Shown here piece by piece: positions 7,901 through 17,480 of a stretch of DNA of 64,000 nt. A model generated the notes under the pieces. It did not search any database and was not told the DNA's origin. It saw nothing but the letters and a program-made list of their open reading frames with translations. Origin of the DNA: Pseudomonadota bacterium (GTDB taxonomy: Bacteria > Pseudomonadota > Alphaproteobacteria > Rhizobiales > Devosiaceae); contig JAEWLC010000025.1 in the NCBI GenBank assembly GCA_023393475.1, forward strand, positions 1 through 64,000. Reading direction: 5' to 3'. Within the stretch, counting starts at the first letter, position 1. The number at the start of each line of letters is the position of its first letter. The translations under genes and the position numbers were made by a program.

Positions 7901-9960
7901 TGGTCGAGAGCCGTGGTCCGGCTGGCAACCGAGTCCTCGAGTTCCTTGGCGCGGCCGGTGAGGACCTGCTCGAACTGCTCGACGCGGTTGCCCAGCGCCA
8001 GGTCGATCGCCTGCGCGTGGGTGATGATGTTGGTGTCCATCTGTCGGGCATGGCCCGAGATGGTGGCGTCGAACGCCTTGACGTGCTGGTCGAGCGCCGA
8101 GGTCAGCTCGCCGTGGCGGCCGGCGAGGGTCTCGTTCAGGAGCTGCGTGCGGGTATCGAGCGCGTCCGCGATGATCTGCGTGTGACCCTCGAGCGAGTCC
8201 GAGATTTCCTGGCTGCGATTGCCGATCGTCTCGGTGATCTGCTTGGTGCGCTGGCCGAGTGTCTCGGTCATCTCGCGGGTGCGCTGCGTCACGATCTCGT
8301 TGAAGTGCTCGGCCTTCTCGTCGAGGGCCATTTCCAGCACGTTCGCGCGGGCGGCGAAGCTCGCGTTGTTCTTGTCGAGCGCGACGATCAGCTTCTCGCC
8401 CTTGTCGCCGATCACGCTATCCAGCGAGGACAGGCGGCCGTCGATCGCCGAGGCGATCTCGTCGAGGCGGGAGTCGAACTGCGCAAGGTTCTGCGAACCG
8501 GCGCCGGTCAGAGTGACACGCGCGCGCTCGGTCGTATCGTCGAGAGCGCCGCTCAGCTCGATCATCGCCGACTGGAGGCGGGACTCCATCGAGTTGACCT
8601 GGATCTGAACCTGCTCGTCGAGCTGGTGGCTGAGGCCCGACAGCAGCTGCTCGGCCTCGCGAGCGCGGCCCGTGATGTCCGACGCGATGCGGGTGCCGAT
8701 CATGTCGAGCGCGCTCGACACTTCGTGGCCACGATCGCGCAGCTGGTCGAGGAGGGTAATGCCGCCCTGGCTCAGCAGCTTGGCCAGCGACGAGGTGCGG
8801 TTGTCGATCGCATCCGAGAGCGTCACGGCGCGGCTGTCGAGCGCTTCGGTCAGCGACTGCATGCGGCCGTCGATCACGTTGCTCAGCTCGAGCGTACGGT
8901 TCTCGAAGGCGCCCGAGATCGTGCCGGCACGGTCCTCGAGCGTAATGTTGAGGCGCGAGGCGCTGTCGTCGAGGGCGACGAGCAGGTGGCTGGTGCGCTG
9001 GTCGATGAGCGACACGAAGCTCTCGGTGCGCTCGCCGAACGCGCCGTTCAGCGAGTTGCCCGCGGTTTCGAGCGCCTTGGTCAGGTTGCCGCCGCTTTCG
9101 ACGATCGTGCCCGCGATGCGCTGCGAAATCATGTCGAGGTCGAACACGAGGCCGGTGTGGCTCTCGGTGATCGCTTCGCGCACGCGCTCGGTATTGGTGA
9201 TCACCGCCTCGCGCTGGCTGGCCAGTTCCTGGATCAGCGCGCGCATGCGGGATTCATTGTCGGAATAGGTGCGCTCGAGGGCGGTGACCTCGTTGTGGAT
9301 CATCACTTCGAGCTCGCCGGCGCGCGACAGGGCGCGCTCGAGGCCGTCGCCCAGCGCGTTCACCTCGCGACGAACCGCCTGGCCGACCGACGCGACCTTT
9401 TCGGACGCGGTCGTCTCGGGCTCGGCAAGGCGGATCGCCGCCTGCGTCACGGCAGCTGCGGCGTTGCGCAGGTCCTGCGCGCGACGGATCAGCGTGGAGA
9501 TGGCGAAGATGCCGATGACCGGCACGATGGCGAGCGCCAGGAGGCCGATGAAATCGTTGGAGCCCCAGAAGCCCGGGGTGCCCATGTCCGAGCCATTGCG
9601 GACCAGCGCGACGAGAATGATCGCGACCACCCAGCCGGCAGCGATCAGGCCCGCCACCATGGTCGGCGTACCGGACGAGCGGGACTGCAGGCCGTAGAGG
9701 ATCTTGGACGAGGGGAAGCGATCGTCGTTGGCGACCGAGCCCGTCTGCGCCGCAAACTTGTCTGCGGTGCGCTGGCGTTCCGAGCGCGCGGACGTATCGC
9801 GCTGCGTCGGCTTTGGTCCAGCTGCCTTTTCGACCGGGGCCTCTTCGGCCTCGGCCGGCTTGTCGAGGTTGGCGAACACCGAGTCCTTCAGGGCGTCCTC
9901 GACGGCCGAGAATGCCAGAGTTGCAGGATCGTTCTGGGGGGCGGAGGTCTTCTTGGCCAT
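4942..9960 (-). CDS. Giant membrane-anchored apolipoprotein-like coiled-coil protein (growth-pole-ring GPR/RgsE-like)
   Basis: A 1672-residue protein. A charged, disordered cytoplasmic head (1-95) is followed by two membrane segments (about 101-120 and 137-157). Then comes a very long helical rod rich in Ala, Thr, Glu and Arg, with 11- and 22-residue repeats, a Pro-rich linker (roughly 1460-1560) and a compact C-terminal domain of about 110 residues. This layout matches the Agrobacterium GPR and Sinorhizobium RgsE proteins, which organise polar growth; those are somewhat longer. I chose the start at the MAKK sequence (9960) because the upstream GTG (10017) adds 19 unconvincing residues and has no clear ribosome site. 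The gene is divergent from an Hpt protein, with a CtrA-type box between them. Family assignment rests on architecture, not on a search. Confidence 0.72.
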   Translation of the reverse strand: MAKKTSAPQNDPATLAFSAVEDALKDSVFANLDKPAEAEEAPVEKAAGPKPTQRDTSARSERQRTADKFAAQTGSVANDDRFPSSKILYGLQSRSSGTPTMVAGLIAAGWVVAIILVALVRNGSDMGTPGFWGSNDFIGLLALAIVPVIGIFAISTLIRRAQDLRNAAAAVTQAAIRLAEPETTASEKVASVGQAVRREVNALGDGLERALSRAGELEVMIHNEVTALERTYSDNESRMRALIQELASQREAVITNTERVREAITESHTGLVFDLDMISQRIAGTIVESGGNLTKALETAGNSLNGAFGERTESFVSLIDQRTSHLLVALDDSASRLNITLEDRAGTISGAFENRTLELSNVIDGRMQSLTEALDSRAVTLSDAIDNRTSSLAKLLSQGGITLLDQLRDRGHEVSSALDMIGTRIASDITGRAREAEQLLSGLSHQLDEQVQIQVNSMESRLQSAMIELSGALDDTTERARVTLTGAGSQNLAQFDSRLDEIASAIDGRLSSLDSVIGDKGEKLIVALDKNNASFAARANVLEMALDEKAEHFNEIVTQRTREMTETLGQRTKQITETIGNRSQEISDSLEGHTQIIADALDTRTQLLNETLAGRHGELTSALDQHVKAFDATISGHARQMDTNIITHAQAIDLALGNRVEQFEQVLTGRAKELEDSVASRTTALDQSVATRTAALDLALQQHAQQIGDSLDQRTQALATTVSTRSAELADALNTRTQQLADTLGTHTVGIAAAIGDRTAELASTIEAQGTTAKEKIEGTLRTVTDVMSERAGAVATAIETKVSEIGESLGRGLDAAILRIADAESGVTARIDGAASTVGDSARKAADIIETGVNSARKAITDMVDQRLGTLPEAITARADITAERLASLNTAINTALVQSMTDLEAGADRIEETISRRIVSATQSIAEDVTTTADRMDVAVRNALEQIQRASSNVDELISIKAVAAADAIGAKVAEINRVVSEQTDTFSSLVSDRSAQLEMSLQNHSNVLAQALITNASQAEDLMSQSTSRILTDVTAALGKLNDSNMLLQKVLDASTANLANLETSVAQQTSTYSTTVREAIGSTEEAGRLVTQHVGALQQTIASMVSEFGSMLGNLDSEAKTLDAAAQNLSATGTITLANLDERRMAMDELAQAFTARADEIDGRMRGFAQSISETVEETEVRLVSARESMESLLASTTTNVAETLEATSGTINAALADTTGQLQAVLTNTAEQVQAALGETTGQLENVLTGTAERVQASLAETTGQLETVLTGTTDKVQNALAETTSQLETALTGTTDKVQSALASATTEMQSVLGKSTNLLEEALEGTSHRVATQLGSFTDTAASESQRAADAVRQTQATMILEMQSALEAATQRFNETASAMRATAKEVGTELENTRSELARGVIELPEETKSSAAAMRRVVAEQIEALAELNAIVRAQPATHDLNDRRPPTPTRASFVREEAPSKPEPRQEAPRPEPTRAPEPARPAARYTAMPEVPAPTVTAPRPQPVAEKLAAKTEEGGGWLRDVLRNASGTTAAPATPAAPAPAPAAAPQGQNLSTLTEEIAKAMEPSALADAWQRYQAGEQNVFSRRIYTLGGQATYDEVRKRIQRDQDFTKTASTYMAEFEQLLKRAAGGTNPVAETREYLLSDRGRVYTMLAHASGRLG
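6031..6294 (-). repeat. Four 66-bp (22-residue) repeats inside the coiled-coil gene
   Basis: Four head-to-tail 66-bp units start at 6294, 6228, 6162 and 6096 on the minus strand. Each codes for 22 residues of the pattern TTGQLE-VLTGT--(R/K)VQ-(A/S)LAE. The period is that of apolipoprotein A helical repeats and of a long amphipathic rod. Near identity of neighbours suggests recent duplication and possible length variation between strains. Confidence 0.9.
7663..7893 (-). repeat. Seven 33-bp (11-residue) hendecad repeats inside the coiled-coil gene
   Basis: Seven consecutive 11-residue units of the pattern (D/T)xRTxxLxxxL can be read without gaps, for example ATRTAALDLAL, STRSAELADAL and GDRTAELASTI. 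The 11-residue period marks a hendecad coiled coil with slight right-handed twist, distinct from heptads. Similar but less regular units extend on both sides. Confidence 0.85.
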
Positions 9961-10302
9961 ACTCTTACAACTCTCGCATCGGCACTCGGCGGACGTCTTG
10001 AGCAGGCATTGGACCACCTACCGGGTTCCGGTAAGCCGTCCAAACCGGGTAAAATGCGATTCAAAAGCCCCGCAATCGACCCTAAGCCCCACGCCGCCGC
10101 ACGCTAGGTGGACCACAAACATACATACAATTTGAGGCAAACCGAGCACGTTCTTAACGGAGGGTTAATTTCCGGTGGGAATGCGGCCGGTTAAGGGCAT
10201 GAATAAACTTGTCCACATTCGCTTGGCGGGACCTTCATCCCCCGTCGCTAGCCTTGTTCCAACGCGTCCTGGATGGGGCGCCCGCGAGCGGGGTAGGCGA
10301 TT
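9961..10302. other. Divergent intergenic region between coiled-coil gene and Hpt gene
   Basis: This 342-bp stretch should hold the promoters of both flanking genes. The only site I can name is the TTAA-N7-TTAA box at 10154-10168. No RNA gene or convincing small gene was seen; short open frames here are shadow frames or lack ribosome sites. Confidence 0.5.
10154..10168. promoter_or_regulatory. Candidate CtrA-binding box (TTAA-N7-TTAA)
   Basis: TTAA at 10154-10157 and TTAA at 10165-10168 are separated by exactly seven bases (CGGAGGG). This is the core pattern of the alphaproteobacterial cell-cycle regulator CtrA. It lies 135 bp before the Hpt gene and about 190 bp before the pole-ring-like gene, on a shared upstream region. 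Chance occurrence is less likely in such GC-rich DNA but cannot be excluded. Confidence 0.5.
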
Positions 10303-10695
10303 ATGGCACGCAATCATGTGGTCGAAAAAGGGCGGGGCGGTCAGGCCCGCGTATCCTCTCCTACGCCGATCGATATGGTGCATCTCGAGCAGCAGTCGCT
10401 CGGTGATCCCGGCCTCCAGGAAGAAGTTCTGCGGCTCTATGCCCAGATGAGCGGCGTCTATCTGGCGCGCATCGAAGACAGCAGTTCCGCCGAAGACCTG
10501 GTCCGCAACCTCCACACCCTGAAGAGCGCCGCCGCCGGCATCGGCGCCTGGCAGGTCCGCGACCTTGCCAAGCACGCCGAGGACTCGCTGCGCGAGGGGC
10601 ACTCCGTCAATCCCGACCACATCGAGGCCATCGCGACCGCCGTCGCCGAATGCCAGGATTTCATCGCCCAACTGGTCGCGAGCTACGGGACCTGA
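10303..10695 (+). CDS. Hpt-domain phosphotransfer protein
   Basis: A 130-residue protein with one Hpt domain (about residues 25-125). The phosphoacceptor motif is LHTLKSAAAGIGA with H71 as the predicted phosphorylated His and K74 as the conserved Lys. Such proteins relay phosphate between a hybrid kinase and a response regulator. No kinase or regulator is adjacent, so the partner is unknown. The start has a purine-rich GGGGTAGG just upstream. Position opposite a pole-ring-like gene with a shared CtrA-type box hints at a cell-cycle or polarity role, which is inference only. Confidence 0.8.
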   Translation: MARNHVVEKGRGGQARVSSPTPIDMVHLEQQSLGDPGLQEEVLRLYAQMSGVYLARIEDSSSAEDLVRNLHTLKSAAAGIGAWQVRDLAKHAEDSLREGHSVNPDHIEAIATAVAECQDFIAQLVASYGT

Positions 10696-10768
10696 CGGTT
10701 CATCCGCAGTTCAGCCCGGGTAGCGACAATGTCGCCTTGCCCTGCCACGCGGCAGGGGAGGAGGCAAA

Positions 10769-11122
10769 ATGGCCAAGCCCGTTCGCCTGATCTCGACAGT
10801 CCTCATCCTGGCCTTGATCGCGGCCACGCCTGCCGCGGCCCAGAGGACCTTCCAGCGGAACTCCATCTTCGGCTCGGTGTCCCTCGGCTGCGCCCTCGAC
10901 TACACCAATCGCAACGAGACGCGCGCCATCCTCACCAATACGAGCGGGCAGAGCATCGCGGCCGGCAGCACGATCAACTGGACGACGGACGACGCCAGGC
11001 GGTCATTCACCCTGCCTCGCGCGCTTGCCGCAGGCGCACTCTTCAGTTTCCCGCTCAATACGAAATCAGCCACCTGCACCGCGCGGGCCACGCCGCCATT
11101 GCCGATGCTCTCGCCGAACTGA
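10769..11122 (+). CDS. Small secreted protein of unknown function
   Basis: A 117-residue protein with a standard signal peptide (residues 1-24, cut after AAA in TPAAAQR). The mature part of about 93 residues has two Cys (in LGCAL and SATCTAR), which could form one disulfide, and resembles a small beta-rich periplasmic protein. A very good ribosome site, GGGGAGGAGG, precedes ATG 10769. I recognise no family. It lies between the Hpt gene and a ferredoxin gene and is probably separate from both. Confidence 0.65.
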   Translation: MAKPVRLISTVLILALIAATPAAAQRTFQRNSIFGSVSLGCALDYTNRNETRAILTNTSGQSIAAGSTINWTTDDARRSFTLPRALAAGALFSFPLNTKSATCTARATPPLPMLSPN

Positions 11123-11193
11123 CTAAGTCCTCGCGCTTGCGGGGCACCCGGCGCGTCGTTATATGCGACTGTTCTCCCCACAGCAGACGTTAC

Positions 11194-11514
11194 ATGCCCC
11201 ACATCACTTACATCGAAACCAACGGCACCCGTCACGAGACCGAGGCCGAAGTCGGCTCGACCGTGATGGAAACCGCCATCATGAACGGCGTTCCCGGCAT
11301 CGTCGCCGAGTGCGGTGGCGCGTGCACCTGCGCGACCTGCCACGTCTATGTCGATGATGCCTGGACCGACACCGTCGGCGGCCCGTCGATGATGGAAGAA
11401 GACATGCTCGATTTCGCCTATGCGGTGAAGCCGACCAGCCGTCTCAGCTGCCAGATCAAGGTCAAGGACGAGCTCGACGGGCTCGTGGTTCACGTCCCGG
11501 AACGTCAGGGCTGA
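11194..11514 (+). CDS. Adrenodoxin-type [2Fe-2S] ferredoxin (first of two)
   Basis: A 106-residue plant/vertebrate-type ferredoxin of the adrenodoxin branch. The cluster ligands are visible as C-x5-C-x2-C in ECGGACTCATC plus a fourth Cys in RLSCQI; one extra Cys lies inside the first loop. The start is ATG 11194 (MPHITY); the open frame extends further upstream but without family sequence. It closely resembles the ferredoxin at 17481, which follows a ferredoxin reductase. Its redox partner is unknown; the sulfite reductase operon starts about 200 bp downstream. A stretch of 195 bp separates its stop from cysG. Confidence 0.88.
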   Translation: MPHITYIETNGTRHETEAEVGSTVMETAIMNGVPGIVAECGGACTCATCHVYVDDAWTDTVGGPSMMEEDMLDFAYAVKPTSRLSCQIKVKDELDGLVVHVPERQG

Positions 11515-11638
11515 ACTGCCGGAACCCCGTCGGTCCGAGTAGTTCTTCCACATTAGGTCCGCGATATGGATTCTTTTGCCGAGGCGGGGCTGCCGACCTC
11601 AACGCAATTCTAATCCGGCCCTGCTACGGGAAACATTA

Positions 11639-11661
11639 AAGCTATTGAATTTCAATAGCTT
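11639..11661. promoter_or_regulatory. Perfect 23-bp palindrome upstream of cysG
   Basis: AAGCTATTGAA (11639-11649), a single central T, and TTCAATAGCTT (11651-11661) form a perfect palindrome 48 bp before the cysG start. It is AT-rich in a GC-rich region and is not followed by a T-run, so it looks like an operator rather than a terminator. The regulator is unknown; a cysteine/sulfur or iron-sulfur sensor would fit the genes it precedes. Confidence 0.7.
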
Positions 11662-11709
11662 GTCCGGATGTTCCAATGTGGGTATGTATCCGGCACCGAA
11701 AGGCGGCCA

Positions 11710-13101
11710 ATGGGTGACCTGACAACATTTCCTGTCAGCTACAAGGTCGAGGGTAAGCGCATCGTCATCGTCGGCGGTGGAGAAGAAGCCCTCAATAAAG
11801 CCCGGTTGGCCATTAAGACGACTGCTTCGGTCGTCATTATCTCCCGCAACATCGAGATCGACTTTTCCGAGCTGCCGGTGACCGTGCTGGCGCGCCCGTT
11901 CGAAGCCAGCGATCTCATTGACGCGGCACTGGTCTTCGCCGCCGACCATGGCCCCGACGGTGATGCCGCCAAGCTGGCCGCCCGCACCGCGCGTATCCCG
12001 CTGAACGTCGTCGATGTTCCCGGCGAGTGCGATTTCTACACTCCGGCGATCATCGATCGCGCGCCGGTCACCATCGCCGTCGCCTCGGAAGGCGACGCGC
12101 CGGTCCTCGCCCGGTTGATCCGCGCCCGCATCGAGGCGGCGCTTTCGCCCAATCTCGGCGCGCTCGCCCGGCTGGCCGGCTCGATGCGCGACAAGGTTGC
12201 GGCGCTGCTGCCGGGTACGCGCGCGCGGCGCTACTACGAGGAACTGGTCACCTCTCCCGAAGTCGAGGTCGAATTGGTCCGCGGGCGGGGCGCCGACAAG
12301 GCCGATGCCCTGCTGGCCCAGCATGTCGAAAACGGCGAAAGCCCCGGCGTCGTCTGGCTGATCGGCGCCGGCCCGGGAGCCGAAGACCTCCTGACCCTGC
12401 GCGCCCAGCGCCTGCTGCAGGAAGCCGACGTGATCGTTCACGATCATCTCGTGCCGGCTGCAGCTGTTGAAATGGGCCGCCGCGATGCCGAGCGGATCCT
12501 CGTCGGCAAGCAGAAGGGCCATCACTCCTTCACCCAGGCCGAGATCAACACGCTGATCGTGCGCCTCGCCAAGCAGGGTAAGCGCGTGGCGCGCCTCAAG
12601 GGCGGCGACCCGATGATCTTCGGCCGCGCCGGCGAGGAGATCGATGCCCTGAACGAAGCCGGCATCGCCTATCACGTCGTCCCCGGCGTCACAGCAGCCC
12701 TCGCGGCCGCAGCCGATACGGCGACCCCGGTGACGCTGCGCAAAGTCTCGACCGGCTTCGTCATCGCGACGGCGCACGGCGCGGAATCCGAGGAACTGCA
12801 CCACTGGGCCTCGCTCGCGTCGTCCGGCCTCACCCTCGCGCTCTACATGGGCAAGTCGGTGGCTGCCGAGACGGCCACGCGCCTGATCGCCGAGGGCGCG
12901 GGCGCGGCCATCCCCGTGGGCGTGGTCGTAAGGGCAGGGCGCAAGGATCGGGTCCTCTACCGCGGCACGCTGGGCGCGCTGGCCGCGGGCGAAGCCGTGC
13001 TCGAGGACGGGCCGGCAATCATTTTCGTGGGCGAAGCGATCGCTCATGGCGACTGGCGCGATGCGATCGAGTTCGCACGCGCCGAATTCAAGGTGGCATG
13101 A
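11710..13101 (+). CDS. cysG: Siroheme synthase CysG (methyltransferase, dehydrogenase, ferrochelatase)
   Basis: A 463-residue fused enzyme that makes siroheme from uroporphyrinogen III. The N-terminal dehydrogenase/ferrochelatase part has the NAD-binding IVIVGGGEEALNKA near residue 15 and the siroheme-synthase middle domain; the C-terminal SAM-dependent methyltransferase begins with VWLIGAGPGAEDLLTLRA and contains the RLKGGDPMIFGRAGEE and VVPGVTAA motifs. Length equals that of the full three-activity enzyme. ATG 11710 is preferred over an upstream frame start because AAAGG lies six bases before it. First gene of the cys operon; its stop touches the DUF2849 start. The product is the cofactor of CysI two genes later. 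Confidence 0.95.
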   Translation: MGDLTTFPVSYKVEGKRIVIVGGGEEALNKARLAIKTTASVVIISRNIEIDFSELPVTVLARPFEASDLIDAALVFAADHGPDGDAAKLAARTARIPLNVVDVPGECDFYTPAIIDRAPVTIAVASEGDAPVLARLIRARIEAALSPNLGALARLAGSMRDKVAALLPGTRARRYYEELVTSPEVEVELVRGRGADKADALLAQHVENGESPGVVWLIGAGPGAEDLLTLRAQRLLQEADVIVHDHLVPAAAVEMGRRDAERILVGKQKGHHSFTQAEINTLIVRLAKQGKRVARLKGGDPMIFGRAGEEIDALNEAGIAYHVVPGVTAALAAAADTATPVTLRKVSTGFVIATAHGAESEELHHWASLASSGLTLALYMGKSVAAETATRLIAEGAGAAIPVGVVVRAGRKDRVLYRGTLGALAAGEAVLEDGPAIIFVGEAIAHGDWRDAIEFARAEFKVA

Positions 13102-13393
13102 ATGGAAATCCTCACCGGCAACGAGCTGATGAGCGGAGCAACGGTCTATCTCGACCGCCAGGGCAACTGGGTCGAGGAGCTGCAGCAGGCCCGCGTCTTC
13201 CTCAAGGAAGAGCTCGAGGCCAAGGAAGCGGCCATCGCCGCCACCAAGAAAACCGGACGCATCAATTCACTTGAGGTCGAAACGGTCGCGCTGCGCGACG
13301 GGGTGATCCATCCCGACCGCATCCGCGAACGCATCCGCGCCGAGGGCCCGACGGCTCCGCGCTTCGACCGCCAGCATCTCGACGAGGACGGCC

Positions 13394-13407
<14 letters not shown>
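13102..13407 (+). CDS. DUF2849 protein, sulfite reductase-associated
   Basis: A 101-residue soluble protein that starts at the base after the cysG stop and overlaps cysI by 14 bp. Its sequence (ELMSGATVYLD near the start, a helical middle, then RIRERIRAEGPTAPRFDRQ) fits DUF2849, a small family found almost only beside cysI in alphaproteobacteria. The tight translational coupling on both sides implies a fixed ratio to siroheme synthase and sulfite reductase. The role is unknown; an assembly or electron-transfer helper for CysI is a reasonable guess from context. No Cys is present, so it is not itself a redox centre. Confidence 0.88.
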
Positions 13408-15044
<1,637 letters not shown>

Positions 15045-15052
<8 letters not shown>

Positions 15053-16328
15053 TCTCGCGCCGTCGCCCATCCGTCAGCACAAGCCCGACAAGCTGCGGCA
15101 GCTCGGCATCATGTCGCTCAACGGCATGTTCGACGAGATGGACGGCGTCGCGGTGCTGCGCCAGGCCGTCACCGAGCTGCTGGTGGACGACGTTGCCATC
15201 GTCTCCTCATTCGGCGCGGACTCGGTCGTCCTGCTGCACATGGTCTCCGAGGTCGACAAGGACCTGCCGGTCTATTTCCTCGAAACCGGCAAGCATTTCC
15301 CCGAGACGCTCGACTATGTCGAGACGCTTAAGCAGCACCTGGGCCTTACCAACGTCATCGCGCTGCATCCGGACAGCAAGGATGTCCTGCGTTTCGATCC
15401 CACGGGCGACCTGTGGGAGACCGATCCGGATTCCTGCTGCCATATCAGGAAGACCGAGCCGCTCGATGCCGTCGTCTCCGGCTTTGGCGGCTGGGTCACC
15501 GGCCGCAAGCGCTACCAGACCGCCGAGCGCGGCGTGCTTCCGCATTTCGAGCTGACCAGCGACGACCGCATCAAGGTCAATCCGCTGGCCTATTTCTCGG
15601 ACGCCGATATCACCGCCTACAAGCTCAAGTTCGGGTTGCCCGAGCATCCGCTCTATTCTAAGGGCTACAAGTCCATCGGTTGCGCGCCCTGCACGAGCGT
15701 CGTGGCCGAGGGCGAAGATCCGCGCGCCGGCCGCTGGCGTGGGCTCAACAAGAAAGAGTGCGGCATCCATTTCGATTTCAACGGAGCCATCGCCAAGCCC
15801 ATGGCCGCGCAGGAACTGAACCTCTTCAAGGACGGCAAGTTCATCGCCGATCCGTTCCATCCGTGGGCCGAAGGCGATGACGCCGGCTCGGTGAGCTACA
15901 AGCACATCCCGCTGGCGGTGTTCCTCGAGAACCGCGACGCGGTGCTGGCCAACCCGCACCCGGTCGGGCTGCTGGTCTCGCCGTCCGACAATGTCGAGCT
16001 GGTGAAGGCCGATCTTGGCCGCTTCGCCTCGATCGCCGTCAACTTCCCCGCCTACACCGATGGGCGCGGCTACTCCTCGGCCCGGCTGATCGCTGAGCGC
16101 TACGGCTACAAGGGCGAGCTGCGCGCTGTCGGCGACGTGCTGCATGACCAGATCCAGTTGATGCGCCGCTGCGGCATCACCGCCTTTGTGGTCAAGCACG
16201 AGCCGACGAAGAAGGCGATGGAAGAGGGCAAGCTGGCTACGGTCGATATCTTCTACCAGCCGGTCGGCCTCACCGAGGTTCCCGTCGGCACCCGCCCGTT
16301 CCTCCGCCGCGCGGTGGAGAACGCCTGA
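15045..16328 (+). CDS. cysH: APS reductase CysH fused to DUF934
   Basis: A 427-residue two-domain protein. Residues 1-250 are an adenylyl-sulfate reductase: SSFGADS binds the nucleotide, CC at 131-132 and C-x2-C at 213-216 form the [4Fe-4S] site of APS-type enzymes, and ECGIH at 238-242 carries the catalytic Cys. Residues from about 258 to the end match DUF934 (FPAYTDGRGYS at 334-344, GELRAVGDVLHDQI, RRCGITAF), which is normally a separate gene downstream of cysH. The frame is continuous, so this is a fusion. ATG 15045 overlaps the cysI stop by 8 bp and has AAGGAGG 12 bases upstream. It turns APS into sulfite for CysI. Confidence 0.92.
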
Positions 16329-16449
16329 TCCTCCGTACACCCGGAAGCGTCCGCCCGGCAGGAGCTTCCGTTCGCCGCGCCTAGCGTGACAGGCGGCGCA
16401 TACCGCAAGACAGAGAGCCACGATCGGCCCTCAGCCAAACGAGAATTGA

Positions 16450-17475
16450 ATGTCGAACGAAATCGTCACCGATGTGGTCATTATCGGCGCAGGTCCCGTG
16501 GGCCTGTTTGCCGTGTTCGAACTCGGCCTGCTCGATATCAAGTGCCACCTGATCGACATTCTCGATCGTCCGGGCGGCCAGTGCGCCGAGCTCTATCCGG
16601 AAAAGCCGATCTACGACATTCCCGGCTTCCCGATGGTGACGGGGCAGGGGCTCACCGACAACCTGCTGCAGCAGATCGCGCCCTTCGGACCCGAGTTCCA
16701 CTACAACCGCATGGTCAACACCCTCGAAAAGCTCGAGGACGGCTCGTTCCGGCTGACCACCGACGCGGATGAAGTCTTCCTCTGCAAGGTCGTGGTCATC
16801 GCCGCCGGCGGCGGCTCGTTCCAGCCCAAGCGCCCGCCCGTCGAGGGCATCGAGGAATACGAGAACAAGTCGGTCTTCTACGCCGTCCGCAAGATGGACG
16901 ATTTCCGCGACCAGGACGTGGTGATCGTCGGTGGCGGTGACTCGGCGCTCGACTGGACGCTCAACCTTCAGCCCATCGTCCGCTCGCTGACCCTCGTCCA
17001 CCGCCGCGACGCTTTCAAGGCCGCCCCGGCCTCGGTGAACAAGATGAAGGAGCTGGTGATGGAGGGGAAGATCAACTTCCTCCTCGGCCAGATCGGCAAG
17101 CTCGAGGGCAAGGACGGCCAGATCGACCACATCCACCTGACGATGGATTCCGGCGACACCGTGCTGCCGGCCACCCGCCTGCTGCCGTTCTTCGGTCTCA
17201 CCATGAAGCTCGGCCCGGTTGCCGACTGGGGCCTCGAGCTCAACGACAACCTGATTTCCGTCGACACCGAGAAGTTCCAGAGCTCGGTCCCCGGCGTCTT
17301 CGCCATCGGCGACATCAACCACTATCCGGGCAAGCTGAAGCTGATCCTCTCGGGCTTCCACGAAGCCGCGCTGATGGCCCAGGCCGCCAAGGCGATCATC
17401 TCGCCCGGCGAGCGCGTCGTGTTCCAGTACACGACCAGCTCCACCAAGCTGCAGAAGAAGCTGGGCGTCGTCTGA
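16450..17475 (+). CDS. Thioredoxin-reductase-like ferredoxin-NADP reductase
   Basis: A 341-residue flavoprotein of the type 2 ferredoxin-NADP reductase family. It has the FAD site VIIGAGPVGLFAVFELG at residues 8-24, the NADP site VIVGGGDSALDW near residue 160, and GVFAIGDINHYPGK near the C-terminus. The CxxC of thioredoxin reductases is absent, as expected for this family. It lies 121 bp after cysH and 5 bp before a ferredoxin gene. The pair can pass electrons from NADPH to ferredoxin and on to CysI, which otherwise lacks a reductase partner; that pathway is inferred from gene order. Confidence 0.9.
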   Translation: MSNEIVTDVVIIGAGPVGLFAVFELGLLDIKCHLIDILDRPGGQCAELYPEKPIYDIPGFPMVTGQGLTDNLLQQIAPFGPEFHYNRMVNTLEKLEDGSFRLTTDADEVFLCKVVVIAAGGGSFQPKRPPVEGIEEYENKSVFYAVRKMDDFRDQDVVIVGGGDSALDWTLNLQPIVRSLTLVHRRDAFKAAPASVNKMKELVMEGKINFLLGQIGKLEGKDGQIDHIHLTMDSGDTVLPATRLLPFFGLTMKLGPVADWGLELNDNLISVDTEKFQSSVPGVFAIGDINHYPGKLKLILSGFHEAALMAQAAKAIISPGERVVFQYTTSSTKLQKKLGVV

Positions 17476-17480
17476 TCGCG

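Noticed and set aside
9961..10017. Upstream extension of the coiled-coil protein by 19 residues from a GTG
   Set aside because: The extension is Cys-rich and unlike a family start, and no ribosome site precedes the GTG. The ATG at 9960 gives the expected MAKK start.
6670..10107. A very long open frame on the plus strand opposite the coiled-coil gene
   Set aside because: It is a mirror of the biased codon use and repeats of the minus-strand gene. It has no family features and is rich in Arg, Gly and Leu as such shadows are.
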